Assembly: GCF_019279795.1 (NCBI RefSeq)
Contig: NC_056743.1
Coordinates: 1,784,104,466 to 1,784,168,465, forward strand
Source: Protopterus annectens
Taxonomy: Eukaryota; Chordata; Ceratodontiformes; Protopteridae
Direction: 5' to 3'
DNA: 64,000 nucleotides
In this document: one piece after another, positions 34,540-46,414 of the stretch
How positions within the stretch are numbered: the stretch's first letter is position 1
Layout: each line of letters starts with the position of its first letter
Notes under the pieces: model-generated
What the model was told of the DNA's origin: nothing
The model's database searches: none
Seen by the model: only the letters and a program-made list of their open reading frames with translations
Translations under genes and position numbers: made by a program

Positions 34540-35260
34540 AATACTTGCTCCATTGGACTTGATAATACAATTTGGTTTAATAAATAGGACTAAACAAGTC
34601 CTGGTAGAAGCGCACCTTAAACTATTCAATTTGAGTTTAGCCAATGGCTGTGTCCATGAGATTTGGCACAAAGCAGTAATGATGTCACTCCACAAAGGTG
34701 GCCCCACCACTGACCCTGTGAGTTATAAGCCACTGACCCTGTGAGTTATAAGCCTGATAAGTCTTATTTACAAAGCCATGGAACATATTATAAATGACCT
34801 AATAAACTAGGATATTAATAGTGTCATTAGGCTAGACCAGCAGCAGTTTGGCTTTGTCAAGGGTAGATCCTATTAAATGAATCTGTTTAATGTCTTCAAA
34901 ATAGTAAGACAAGCTGATGACAACAGTCATGTAGTCCACATGGCATACCTTGACCTGGCTAAGGCTTTTGACACCATCCTCTTTGCTAGCATGGTTAGCA
35001 AGCTTAATGCATTAGAAATAGATTCTTATATGTGGTAAGATGGATGGCGAATTGGCTAAAAGAATCAACATGGCATGTGTAGCGGGTGCCTCATCAAAGG
35101 GTATGAAGTTGACCAAAGATAAGATCTCTTTTGTTTGGAATTTACTTTTATGATCTCCAGGTCATGAAGCAAAACCTTTGACTAATCAATATTGAAGACA
35201 ACTGTAAACTGGGAGTCATTGTAAGTCTCTCTGTGAAGCCAAGCCATTTAGCAAGCACAT
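34540..35260 (+). mobile_element. CR1-like LINE RT fragment (unit 1)
   Basis: Reads LFNLSLANGCVHEIWHKAVM, HKGGPTTDPVSYKP, then VWLCQG-type QFGFVKGRS counterparts and MAYLDLAKAFDTIL (RT motif A), all recognisable against the CR1 copy at 62,303-63,076. It carries many stops. A 23-base piece (cactgaccctgtgagttata agc) is doubled here and single in unit 2. Confidence 0.75.
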
Positions 35261-35351
35261 ATACGTGATGTACTAAAATGAGCTCAAATTATGCTGAAAA
35301 GTGTAAAATCGCCACTCTAATATGAGAATGTTCTTTAAGACCTTGGAAATG

Positions 35352-35605
35352 ATTTATTCATCATTTGTTTACTGGGAACATTCAAGTGAGACAGAGCCCA
35401 TTTTCTTCAGAGGCCCAGGAGAGAAAAAAACTCTAGATGAATGTCTTTGGAGTATGTGAGGAAACCTGAGAACCTAGAAGAAGCCCCCACAAATGCAGGG
35501 AGGACATGCAGATTCTGCACAGAAGGCTCCCCAGCCAAGAATTGAACCAGAGAAGCATTTGCTGTGAGGCAACAACAATAACCACTGCACTAGTGCACAG
35601 CCCCA
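35352..35605 (-). mobile_element. tRNA-headed SINE (unit 1)
   Basis: On the minus strand: GTGCAGTGGTTATTGTTGTT (A-box), CTGGTTCAATTCTTGGCTGG (B-box), the central domain with gcatgtcctccctgcatttg and ccaaagacattcatc, then ctcctgggcctctgaagaaa and atgggctctg, an L2-like tail. Full length; the same family as 14,327-14,567. Confidence 0.85.
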
Positions 35606-37299
35606 GGTGATAATTCCCACTCCTGATGATTATGTAATGTCAGTATTCAGAAAGGTATTCTAATTAGCACAGTTAATTGCCAAAGGATCAAGATCTAAAG
35701 ATGGCATTGTCCTCTTTACATTCAATATTGATTTGGCCAATTATTGAATAAAAAGAAACTTTTAGGATGTGCCCCACTAGACATATTAACCAAGTTGATA
35801 GATACCCAAATGTTACTGACAAAAGCCACAGATAACAGAAGAGATTGGAACACTGTCTCTTTATTCAATATCTTAAAGACTACTGGGGGGAGATCTATGC
35901 CTTGCCTTACATGCCATTTTGGACCCATTGGTACTGGATCTCTTATATCTCCACAAATTAAATAGCTCCATGAGTACCAGATTACCGTAAGGGGTAGAGG
36001 GCAGAGACACAACCTTGTAAAACCACAACAGTAAAACAGAGGCAGTCAGGAAAATTTCAAGCTGCAAGAAGCATCAGTTTTGGAGCAGAAAATACAAAAC
36101 TCTCACTGCTCTAATTGTACCACCATCTAAGGTAACACATTCAGCAGAAATTTACCAGCAACACAGTTTATGAAAAAAATACAGTGATAAATTATTAAAT
36201 GAGGCTCAGCTTTTGCAGTAGTTCACAGTTCTGTCACAACTGTGAATACCACTACAAGACTAAGTCCTCAGACAGGATTCAGAATACAAACAGATAACTT
36301 TTATAAGTAATTTGACTTATGGAGATAGAAGTGCAGTATAATGTATAAACACAATCCTCCCACAACTGCAAATGAAAGTACAATGCTAAGGTCAATGAAC
36401 AAACTAAAAATATGCAAACAGATGACTTCTTGGATAAAAACATGAAAACAAAAAACAGAAAAATACAAAAAAAGTGCCAGCACATATGTCATGATATGTG
36501 CAACTTAAAATACTTAAGCAGAATTGAAGTAATAGCATTTTCTCTTTCCATTTTGATGAAAAGCTTGTTGCTCAGAATTCAGGCCTTTGTAAGTCTTGCA
36601 TAAAAGACCCTGGGTGGATGTAACTCTGTGCTAGATATAGCAGGCTTGCTAGAAAGGAATCTAATCAAATAAAGCCAATATTTGAACTCTAGTCCTGTGA
36701 CTCAGCTACAGGTCAATGACCCCAGGTAAGATAAATTTCAGAAACGTTAGCTTAATGCCTTAGTGGGAGGTGGGGTAGACACAAGTAACTGGGTGACACA
36801 AAGGTACTAGAATGCAACTTTAAGCAGGTAAATAATGGGCAGAATATGAGTCTTTTGCAGTAAAAATTGAATATAAGCAACAGCAGAAGCACTGAAATGC
36901 AAGTTTTGAAGCAGAGAATACAGTACTCTCACAACTGTAATTCTACTGCTGTGTAAGGTACCGTACTGTGCAGAAATATACCAGTAACATTGTTGATTGG
37001 AAAAAATTATTATGAGGCTCAAAACTGGCAGTACTTCACTGTTCATAGTTCTGCCATGACTACAAATGAAACTACAAGACCAAAGGCTGAGAATTAACTA
37101 AAAATACAAAAAACTTGTTTTACTAAAACATAGAAGAAAATCAGGTAAGTATATAGGCTATTATAAGTGCAACTTAAAATATTTAAGGATAATTCAAATA
37201 AAAGTGTTTTCTCTCTTTCTTTTAAGATGAAAAGCTTGTTATTTATAGTTCAGAGCTTTCCACACTTTTCCAGGCCTTTCATAAAATACCTCATGACTA

Positions 37300-37980
37300 A
37301 AAATATTCCTCCATTGGACTTGATAATAAAATTTGGTTTAATAAATAGGACTAAACAAGCCCTGGTAGAAGCACACCTTAAACTATTCAATGTGAGTTTA
37401 GCTAATGGCTGTGTCCCTGAGATTTGGTACATAGCAGTAATGATGTCACTCCACAAAGGTGGCCCCACCACTGACCCTGTGAGTTATAAGCCTGATAAGT
37501 CTTATTTACAAAGCCATGGAACATATTATAAATGACCCAATAAACTAGGATATTAATAGTGTCATCAGGCTAGACCAGCATCAGTTTGTCTTTGTCAAGG
37601 GTAGAACCTATTAAATTAATCTGTTTAATATCTTCAAAATGGTAAGACAAGCTGGAGACAACAGTCATGTAGTCACCATGGCATACCTTGACCTGGCTAA
37701 GGCTTTTGACACCATCCTCCATGCTAGCATGGTTAGCAAGCTTAATGCATTAGAAATAGATTCTTACATGTGGTAAGATGGATAGCAAATTGGCTAAAAG
37801 AATCCACATGGCATGTGTAGCAGGTGCCTCATCAAAGGGTATGAAGTTGACCAATGATAGGATTTCTTTTGTTTGGCATTTACTTTTATGATCTCCAGGC
37901 CATGAAGCAAAACCTTTGACTAATCAATATTGAAGACAACTGTAAACTGGGAGTCATTGTAAGTCTCTCTGTGAAGCCAA
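37300..37980 (+). mobile_element. CR1-like LINE RT fragment (unit 2)
   Basis: The counterpart of 34,540-35,260: LFNVSLANGCVPEIWYIAVM, HKGGPTTDPVSYKP and YLDLAKAFDTIL can be read. Stops are shared with unit 1, so the LINE was already dead when duplicated. Confidence 0.75.
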
Positions 37981-38092
37981 GCCATTTAGCAAGAAAATAT
38001 ACTTGATGTACTTAAATGAGCTCAAATTATGCTGAAAAGTGTAAAATTGCCACTCTAATATGAGAATGTTCTTTAAGACCTTGGAAATTATT

Positions 38093-38341
38093 TATTCATC
38101 ATTTGTTTACTGGGAACATCCAAGTGAGACAGAGCCCATTTTCTTCAGAGGCCCAGGACAGAAAAACTCCAGATGAATGTCTTTGGAGTATGGGAGGAAA
38201 CCGGAGAACCTAGAGGAAGCCCACATAAATGCAGGGAGGACATGCAGATTCTGCACAGAAGGCACCCCAGCCAAGAATTGAGCCAGAGAATCATTTGTTG
38301 TGAGGTAACAATGCTAATCACTGCACTAGTTCACAGCCCCA
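38093..38341 (-). mobile_element. tRNA-headed SINE (unit 2)
   Basis: The tandem-duplicate copy of 35,352-35,605 at the same relative place, so the SINE arrived before the 2.7-kb duplication. Confidence 0.85.
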
Positions 38342-38439
38342 GGTGATAATTCCCACTCCTGATTATCATGTAATGTCAGTATTCAGAAAGTCATTCTAAT
38401 TAGCACAGTTAATTGCCAAAGGATCAGGATCTAAAGATG

Positions 38440-38935
38440 TCACTTTTAGGATGCACCCCACTAGACATATTAACCAAGCTGATAGATCTCCAAATGTTAC
38501 TGTCTAAGAAAAAAACCTCAGCTATCAGAAGAGATTGGAAGCACTGTCTCTTTATTCATTATCTTAAAGTCTACTGGGGGGAGATCTATGCCTTGCCTTA
38601 CATGCCATTATGGACCCATTGATACTGGATCTCTTATATCTCCACAAATTAAATAGCTGCATGAGTACCAGAACCAGGAATCTAAATTTTCATTGACAAA
38701 TAAATAAACATAGTGAGGGGAGATATTCATTACACAGCAACTTGCTCGCCTCTGGAATAGACTTTCACTACCAAGTAAAGAGTGTGATACATTATCTGCC
38801 TTCATGTGGCAAATGGATGATTGGATTGGTATTCACAAATTCATCTCTGGCTTGACTGACCTAGCCCACCTTGAAAAGGAATTATGGTCAAAGGGTTGAT
38901 ACTGGCAAGAAATCAATGGTTGCAAGATTCATTTG
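38440..38935 (+). mobile_element. CR1-like LINE C-terminal region
   Basis: Reads YQKRLEALSLYSL, then LWNRLSLPS-type (gcctctggaatagactttcac) and MWQMDDWIG, the end of a CR1 ORF2 where FWNxLPxxV and a final helix are usual. Unit 1 has the first part at about 35,740-35,960. Confidence 0.65.
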
Positions 38936-39740
38936 CCTTGTGTTTCCAGTGATCCTATGATGCTAAAAAGAAAATGGAAGCTGAAATGTTTATGAAAGCA
39001 ATAGAATACATAAATATAACACAGTATAGGACATAGCAAGCAGTGGCAATACTTTTTTATCGGAAAAGCTTGCAATTCAACTAAAAACATTGTTTTCGAG
39101 ATGGATGTTAATGCAGAATGCAATGGTTTATCTAACTATACATTTACATCACTGACATTGCCAGTTGTGCTCTATGTGAACTTGCATGTTTGTGCTGAAA
39201 TACTGTGGTCATAAACTAAAGTCAGTGATTCCAATTTTGCTTATGTGATAGTATAAATAAAGAAAGTTATGAACTTGTGCTTCAAGTAGTTTTTGAACAA
39301 TGCAATAAATGAACCAAACATACTAGGATATAGGCCTGTGATGAATTTGCTGTGAAAAAAAATTCAGAGTACACAGCACAAAATAACCTGCACATTTATG
39401 ATGCAGTAACATTAAGTGTTTCTTCAAGGCAATCCCAGGAGGTTCTTCATAGCAGCAACAACATTTATTCCTGGGAGTTAAATAAGTAAAAGATAAATAC
39501 AAATGAAGCTGTCTAATCAGTATTCTGCACAAACTACTGACATTTTTTCAGAAATATGCTATTTTATTTTATTTTATTTTAGTTAGTGGATTAGGCTGTT
39601 TATGATGGGATACTATATTAAGATTTCTCTAGACGAATCTGAAAATTGAAACAGTTCCTGCTTCTGAGGACAAGTGAAAAACCAGGAAGGAGCTAACATC
39701 CAATTCCTCCTTAAAACAGTTACAAAAGATAGGAGGTCTA
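38936..39740. other. No supported gene
   Basis: AT-rich, no domain. A short TTTTA repeat occurs at about 39,560-39,582. Confidence 0.5.
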
Positions 39741-39744
39741 AAAG

Positions 39745-39746
<2 letters not shown>

Positions 39747-39812
<66 letters not shown>

Positions 39813-39815
39813 TGT
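39747..39815. repeat. (TG)n microsatellite
   Basis: About 33 TG dinucleotides with one TA interruption near the right edge. Confidence 0.97.
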
Positions 39816-39869
39816 TTTAGTTAATTCATTTATAACCCAATAAATATACTTTTATAGATATTTGAATTA

Positions 39870-40560
39870 TTTCCATGTTCTGCCTTCATCTTTTGGGCTG
39901 AAGAGGAAAATACAATTAATACAAGCACCAAGGAGAATATCTGAAGCACTTAGAAGAATAAATGAAATGGTGAGGAAAAGAATGGTAAGTTTTGGTGTGC
40001 AACGAGTTGAGCCAAATAAATGGGTGAACAGCATGGTTACGTTTACTAAGAAAGATAAGTTAAGTATTTAACAAATTAATTAAAACTGAACACTATTTAG
40101 AGCAAACTCTGGAACAGGTTTCTTCTAACGTGCTAGATGGCAGATACCTTTCTAATGTGACAATATCATATTTAAGCTATGTATTATTAGCACCCCTTTG
40201 GGAAGAAACATGGGCACTTTTTCAGCACTAGACATTTTCCAGAGAGCTGATATTGAAATAACTGAAAGTGCTGATGGAGCAGTTAACATCATAGTTCATT
40301 TGTTTATATTAGAACCTACCAAACAGGAGGATGATGCAAAGTTAATCAAACCATTAGACAGACTGAAGTAAAAACATCTGAAGATATAAGAGAAAATGCC
40401 AAATATTAGTGATCAAATACATGGTTCATATATTGACTTCAAAACGCCTGAACCTAGCTTTGGAAAGAGTCAGTGCTACAGCTTATATGCTACTGTGTGA
40501 TTTCTTGGAATGGTTTAGTTCTCTCAAAGTTCATACCTGAGTAATCAAATATTATGTGAC
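39870..40560 (+). mobile_element. Ty3/Gypsy-type pol fossil
   Basis: A plus-strand remnant of the reverse transcriptase region of a Ty3/Gypsy-like element, recognised by the general order of the pre-RT segment, central RT and the segment leading to RNase H. No LTRs were recognised around it. It is broken, with many breaks, and looks very old. Confidence 0.5.
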
Positions 40561-41599
40561 CACCAACAAAACTACTAGAATATTATATAAACTTCTTTTT
40601 TGATTTACAGAACAGGCTAAAACACTGATGTGTTGAAAAGGCTTATTATAGAGGAAAGAAAGTTTTCAAGATGTTTCTCAACAAGTAATCAATCATTCAC
40701 GATGCTGCTATATAGCTATGATTGGATATAGTGCTGCTGCAAGAAGGTAAAACAGGTTGCATATAGGTCAGCAGCTTAAAATGATCAACAAACAAGGTAT
40801 CCACATTTAAAAAATAAATATTGGGCATTGTTTTATGGTTTCCAAAAGTTTTTGACGCCATTTATAGAAAAAACAATAATTGTGGGATCAAATTATAAGT
40901 TACTGTAAATAATTTTTAAGAAGTGATCATAGCTGGCTCCAACTAGTCTACAATGAACGCTGTTGACCTTACAAAACCATGATCTGAAAGTCCTTTATAA
41001 GCCTGGAAAATAAGTGAATATAGATGAAGTGGAATACTTGTATCCTGATTCGGGTGCTTCAGTCAAGCTGCTTTTCTGCAGTTTCGTTTGACCATTTTTT
41101 TCAAAGCTGCATTAACTTGCATAGAGCAAGCATGTGGTACATTGCATTATTTTTTTCACTTTTCTACCACTGTGGTGCAAATGTGGGATTGCTATATATA
41201 AGTTAAGAAAGTGTGGTGGGTTAAGTTCCCTATATGGGGGATGTAGGGTCTTGCCTCCTAACAAAAGCATTTTTTTGTATATTTTATGTTTTCAAATTCT
41301 ACTTCTCAATCTACAAAGATCAGTGAACATGCCTATTTTTATGGTGAGTCAGTGGAACATAGCAAAACCTACATGTTGCACTTTTGAGGTCATCAAGGGG
41401 CAAAATGATTTTCTAGAAAAAGACTTGGGGAGCATTTGGTTATTCTATATGTGCCTGCTGGTAAACAAGAGCACATGGATTTAATCAGTGTAGGTTTGTT
41501 CAGATTGTGAGAAGTCAACGGCATATAGTTAACCCTATTTTAGATTTATCAACAAGCAGTACTAATTCAAGTCATTCATAAGAATTTAACTTTAGAAAC

Positions 41600-41999
41600 T
41601 AATGTATGTATTGTACATTACTCTCTGCTTCATTGCACACTTCACTAGAATGTATATACAAGCTTTTTCTATGCAATTAGTCCGGACTAATCTGTTATTG
41701 CTTACATTTTTATACTTTTTTGTTTATGAAATGTTCTGTACTTTACTTAGGCTGAGCCTGAAACCAGTCAATAATGATCAATGCACCAGCACTGTAAACA
41801 AATATAAATATCTAAACTTGTTTGCTTTATATGCCTATGTGTATAACAATATTTACTTGTTCTGCTTTTTTGTTTATGTACCTCTGTTCTTTGGAGCTTT
41901 TTTCCCCGGGCCTCTACTGAAAATGGACATGTATCCAGCTAGACTAGCCCGGTCAACAAATGTAAAATAAATAAAATAAATAAAATAAATAAACAAACA
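41600..41999 (+). mobile_element. 3' region of an L2-like LINE
   Basis: Ends with ggagcttttttccccgggcc then tctactgaaaatggacatg, agcccggtcaacaaatg and five AAATA-type tail units. The same signature occurs at 20,935-21,150 and, in reverse, beside the coding part at 48,737-51,075, so the tail can be tied to that LINE family. Confidence 0.75.
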
Positions 42000-42139
42000 C
42001 ATAACACTGTATAATATTGCAGAAAGGATGTTTTTAATTTACTCCTAAGATTGAGTACTCAGATTTATTATACTTAGAGATGTGGGGTGTAAAGAGCTGT
42101 TCCCCACATAAAGGATGCAAACAGAAATGAAGGATACCC

Positions 42140-42142
<3 letters not shown>

Positions 42143-42214
<72 letters not shown>
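42143..42214. repeat. (CA)n microsatellite
   Basis: About 36 CA dinucleotides without interruption. Confidence 0.98.
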
Positions 42215-42216
<2 letters not shown>

Positions 42217-44150
42217 CTTACACTTTTGTTTGTGTTTTGAATAAAAGTTGACTGTTTTCTTTTTTGTCTTTTGTCAATGATTTTCAATGAGACCATATTG
42301 CTTTCAATAACTTACCATAATGCCAATAAACTACAATAGTTTAACAAGTGTGTCAGAAAAGAAAAGATAATACAGTTGTTGAAATAAGCTAACATGACTG
42401 GCTGTCCAGACAAATGTTTTCATTTCCTAAAGATGGGTTTGGTCCTAAATGTTGAGGACAAACTAGTCAAAATCCCGTTCTGACAACTTTACCACCTGCA
42501 GAAATGGTGCTTCCTGCAGTTTTTAATGGACCTCTGATCTAGTAATTACATTCCAAACCCCCAGCTAATATAACCCCTATCCATAATCATTTATTTTCTG
42601 AGGAAAGGGACAAATATTCATGCATTGGTACATCGGCAAGTTTGCAATAATAATTAGAATCATGCATCTAGAGACAAGATATGCAGCTGTATTTGCCATG
42701 CAGATGAGCTGTTCAAAGCAGATAACATTACCGTTCTAAGTTAAATAACATATTCAGTGCTTGAAAAGATACACATATAACATGGATATAATTAAATATA
42801 ATGAATGAGCGAGAGTCTATATTTCAATGAAATAATTATTCAATGAAATAACTACCAAACTCAGAGCCTGTATGAGTCATTTAAGAATTTGTTTAATCAC
42901 AGACCCTATCACATATTTTAAGTCTGCAAGCCAAGAGTCCTACAGGGACTTGAAGGTTTGCAAATCCTTGGAACTTCTAATTAATAATTGTAAGGAGTTC
43001 AACCACCTGCCAACTTTAGACCGAAAAAAGTTTACTATCAGAGTTTAACTGGAAATAACCTAACCAGACCTTGCATACATTGGTCTAAAATGTCAGTAAA
43101 ACAGATAAACTAACACAGGAATTCGAGACCTGGACAGCTTTTCGTAACCATAATACAAACAAATAAATGGGTTCACAAGGCATAATTCCCAAGGAATCAG
43201 ATAGGAGCTGATTTAACTGCAAAGAGAATCATTTCCTACTGCAAGTGCATTATTATTCTAAATAGCTAAAACGACTGAGAGACACTACTATCTGTAATGT
43301 TACTAGTGTACTTAAAAATTTTTTTCTCGGACTTGGCATTCTACAGGAAGTTGTTTCTGATAATGGTCTTCAGTCTTTCGGTCAGAAGCTCAGAAAGTTT
43401 GCAGATAATTAGGAATGCAAACATACTACATCACACAGTGCCCTCAGATTAATGTGTAACTAGAAAGAACAGCGATAATCAAATTCTAACAAAGAAATGT
43501 GACAGTTCTCTGGTTGCAGGCTCAGCGTATATTTTCAACGCTTAGAGTTCAGGAATTTACCAGTTGTGGGGGTAGGCTGATGAGCATTTCATCTATTAAT
43601 AGGTAGGAGACAGAAATCTAAATTGCTTTCTAGTTTTCCTTTTCTATAGCCAGAGAAACTAAACAAATATCATCACTAAGTGTTTTTTCTACTGACGGGA
43701 CTTTATTTCTAAATTCACTTTTTCTAATGATCAGAATTTTCCTGCAACATTTCTATAACCTGTTCAGAAAAATCTGAATGTCTTCAAATTTGTATATCTT
43801 TGCATATACTTGCAGTATTGCATTTTTTGCCAAGATGTACACTGTATAGATCTTTTCTGTAATGTATACTGTATTGTTCTTTTTTGCAGACTTGTGTCAC
43901 ATTCTGTGTTGTGCTTTATCTTACTGTCAGGACTGGAAAGGATAAATTTGAGCAGACAACCTATCAAGTTAAAAATATATTAAATAAATAATACTTTGTA
44001 AAAGATATGTTTATTCTTCCATTTGCAACATTGTCTGCTGTTGTGAAAAGAAATGTTAAAACAGAAATCTCAGAACACTGTCAGTCTCAGCAATATCTGT
44101 ACTATCACAAGATGCATTAAAAATATGCAGAGTAGTAGAAAGTAAGATGG
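42215..44150. other. No supported gene; apparently single-copy DNA
   Basis: No domain-bearing frame and no word shared with other repeats here. A short duplication (gtatagatcttttctgtaatgt area) lies near 43,840-43,880. This is one of the few stretches that could be unique host sequence. Confidence 0.45.
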
Positions 44151-44159
44151 GAGATGAGC

Positions 44160-44803
44160 AGTTCAGATTCAGATCAGGATGAAGCACAATCCACCCAATG
44201 TTTTCAGTGAGACAGATATTTGAGAAGAAAATATAGAGATGAGAAAATAGTCAGACTGGGCATTCCTAGACTTAAAGAAAGCAAAGACAAGGTTTCAAGA
44301 AGGTTGATTTGAGCACTCCCGAGACAGTCTGAAGTCTCAAAAAACATGGTTGAATTAGTGGAGGCTATGTACAAGGACCCAATGACACAAGTATAAACAG
44401 TGTTCAGACTCACTTAGGCATCCCAGTGGACGTGGGCATGCATCAGGGTTCATCTTTGGGCCCAATGTTGTTCATATTGATGATGGACTACATTAGCAAA
44501 TACGTTGGGGGGGTCAACAAACTTGCTGAATGCAGATGATGTAGCATTACAGGGAGACTTTGAAAAAGAACTTCAGCAAATGATAGGGGAATGCTTTGCA
44601 AAGCTAAAGGTTCACAGGAGGAAACTGAGAACAGATAAGACAGTTGTAATGGCAGCAAATGCACAAAATCAGAAGAAGCTGAGAAGTGAGATAGAAGGGA
44701 AAACAGTGAAAAAGGTTACCAGCTTCAAGTATGTGGGAGGGCTAAATGAGGAGGTAGGAAGTTTGAATAAGAAGGTCAAAGCAAGAATCAGAGGGGCTGC
44801 ATC
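44160..44803 (+). mobile_element. RTE-clade LINE, left part, interrupted
   Basis: Degraded RT: an EQFRFRSG start, then MVELVEAMYKDPMTQV, a GMHQGSSLGPMLFI motif B (44,437-44,480) and NADDVAL in place of YADDVVL. Next come KTVKKVTSFKYVGGL and KKVKARIRGAAS at 44,760-44,803. The coding sense continues at 52,903 after an 8.09-kb insertion. The layout (RT, then FKYLG and VK.RI..A) is that of RTE elements. Confidence 0.8.
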
Positions 44804-45010
44804 CAAGGGTGCACTTGCACCCCCCTGGAATCGGCTACGGCTAGATAATTAAAAAAAAAAAGTTTTTTTTTTTTTACGCACATTCTCCTTTAAGAAGGAG
44901 TCCAAATAGTCCAGTCGCAGGTGTGCTGACATCATCGTTGTCAGTTTAAGGTTTGTGAGCGGGAACTCACACAGGCGGGACCTAGCAAGCGGCAGCACTT
45001 TCAGAAAGAG

Positions 45011-45160
45011 AGAAGATGGGAGCGGGACCTGACGACTGGAAGATGGGAGCGGGACCTGATGACCGGAAGATGGGAGCGGGACCTGACGACCGGAAGAGAG
45101 AAGATGGGAGCGGGACCTGACACTTAGGTGTATGAAACGGAAGATGGGAGCGGGACCGGA
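45011..45160. repeat. Minisatellite, about 27-bp unit, five copies
   Basis: The core gaagatgggagcgggacc recurs at about 45,011, 45,039, 45,066, 45,101 and 45,139, with tga, cgac and gaaa variants between. Confidence 0.9.
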
Positions 45161-45202
45161 CACTTAGCAGAAACGAATGGAAGGAAGATGGGGCACTGTC
45201 AG

Positions 45203-45303
<101 letters not shown>

Positions 45304-45317
45304 GCCCCAGGTGTACA

Positions 45318-45397
45318 TGGTGGTGGGTAGTGAATAAGGCTTGAACCCTGTACCTTGGGCCCAAGTGGCAAGAGCCTGAATTCCCTACCCACCACCA
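45318..45397 (-). repeat. Hairpin with 13-bp perfect stem, tRNA-sized
   Basis: TGGTGGTGGGTAG at 45,318-45,330 is the exact reverse complement of CTACCCACCACCA at 45,385-45,397; total 80 bases. The minus strand contains a B-box-like GGGTTCAAGCC. An A-box is not convincing, so this is a tRNA-like fold at best. Confidence 0.6.
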
Positions 45398-45489
45398 TTT
45401 GTGAAAATGTTGCAGGATTTTCCCTCATACTTTTTCTGTTCCTCATAAAATCTGTGGTTTCTGCATTTGTGTCCTTGTTGCCTGACAGC

Positions 45490-45612
45490 TACATGTTCTC
45501 TGGTTTTATTCTTGGCTGTCTGGAGTGTTTCTCCCTGGGCCTCTGCTAAAACTTAGCTTTTTTTTTTTTTTTTTCCAAAGTCAGACTTTCCTGGTTAACA
45601 AAAGTTAAAAAA
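45490..45612 (+). mobile_element. 3' end of an L2-like LINE
   Basis: Contains gagtgtttctccctgggcct with ctgctaaaact, a T tract, then cctggttaacaaaag, the L2-like end seen elsewhere in the window. Confidence 0.6.
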
Positions 45613-45714
45613 TGGACACTTGTCAGACTTCATATTCTTCAGAAAGTGTATGTTAACAAAAGCTTTTATTCTAGCAATTTTCTAAGTGTACAAGATGGAT
45701 ATTTGAAATGTATC

Positions 45715-46115
45715 CCTGTGTTTGGGACTGTATTCCCCATTATTGGCTTCGTCCAGGTTTTGTGCTAGGGTTGAGAGTTATGGTAAGAACTGAATTCACT
45801 GAATATGTTTGAGGGCTGTATTCACTCAGTATTGGCTTTGTTCAGGTATTTATTGGCTTCATCCAGGTTTTTGCTAATGTTGAGAGCTATGGTAAGAACT
45901 GATTTCACTGAATATGTTTGGGGCTATATTCTCCCATTACTGGCTTTGTCCGGGTGTTATTTGCTAAGAGGTTGAGAGCTATGGTGAGAACTGAATTCAC
46001 TGAATGTTTGGTGGTTGTAGTAGTCACCCATTATTGGCTTTGTTCAGGTCTTTTGTGCTAAGAGGCTGACAGCTGTGCTATGGTGAGAACTGAATTCACT
46101 AAATGGTAGCTATTT
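45715..46115. repeat. Tandem array, four units of about 95 bp
   Basis: Each unit has ttggctttgtccaggt, ttgagagctatggt and aagaactgaattcactgaat. The first two words also occur at one end of the CATACCTCTCA-type repeat, so the array seems to have grown from the end of such a copy. Confidence 0.85.
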
Positions 46116-46145
46116 AAGTTTCAGTCTTCCTCTTTCACAAAACAG

Positions 46146-46212
46146 TTTATTTGGCGTAGTGGTATGTTGCTCTGACTGTTTTGCACGGGTCCCTGGGTTC
46201 AAGACGTGGCAG
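46146..46212 (+). repeat. tRNA-like sequence inside the hAT-like element (1)
   Basis: TGGCGTAGTGGTA fits an A-box and GGGTTCAAGACG a B-box, 42 bases apart. T-stem pairing is weak. Confidence 0.5.
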
Positions 46213-46414
46213 TGAAATGTATGGTGGTAACGCAGCATTTTATTCTAGCAACTTTCAAACATTATACAAGCAATGTTTAAAATGTGTCCCTAGTTTTTGG
46301 CCTTTTGTCCCCCCCCCAATAAATTTTGGCTTTTCCAGATTTCTTGTGCTGAAAAGTTCAGAGATACAGCTGGGTGTCGGAGTAGATTTTACAAGGAGAT
46401 GAGAGCTGCAGGGG

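Larger units (their letters stand above)
33233..35980. repeat. Large tandem duplication, unit 1 (2.75 kb)
   Basis: Runs from attaccataaggagtagagg to gctccatgagtaccag and is followed at once by unit 2. It contains two related upstream blocks (about 33,290-33,860 and 34,100-34,530), a CR1 RT fragment, a minus-strand SINE and a CR1 C-terminal fragment. Confidence 0.95.
35981..38671. repeat. Large tandem duplication, unit 2 (2.69 kb)
   Basis: Repeats unit 1 in order with an estimated few percent of differences and small indels. Beyond its end the CR1 C-terminal region continues to about 38,935, so the right side is the original and the breakpoint lies inside that LINE. Confidence 0.95.

Noticed and set aside
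33515-36492. Nearly identical 68-residue minus-strand frames (33,515-33,721 and 36,279-36,485).
   Set aside because: Their similarity is fully explained by the 2.7-kb tandem duplication. They are AT-rich with no start context or domain.
42215-44150. Conserved non-coding or regulatory DNA in the apparently single-copy stretch.
   Set aside because: Conservation cannot be judged from one sequence. Nothing in it stands out beyond AT-richness.
45715-46115. CRISPR-like array (four regularly spaced repeats).
   Set aside because: The genome is eukaryotic. Units are contiguous, imperfect tandem copies without unique spacers, derived from a dispersed repeat.
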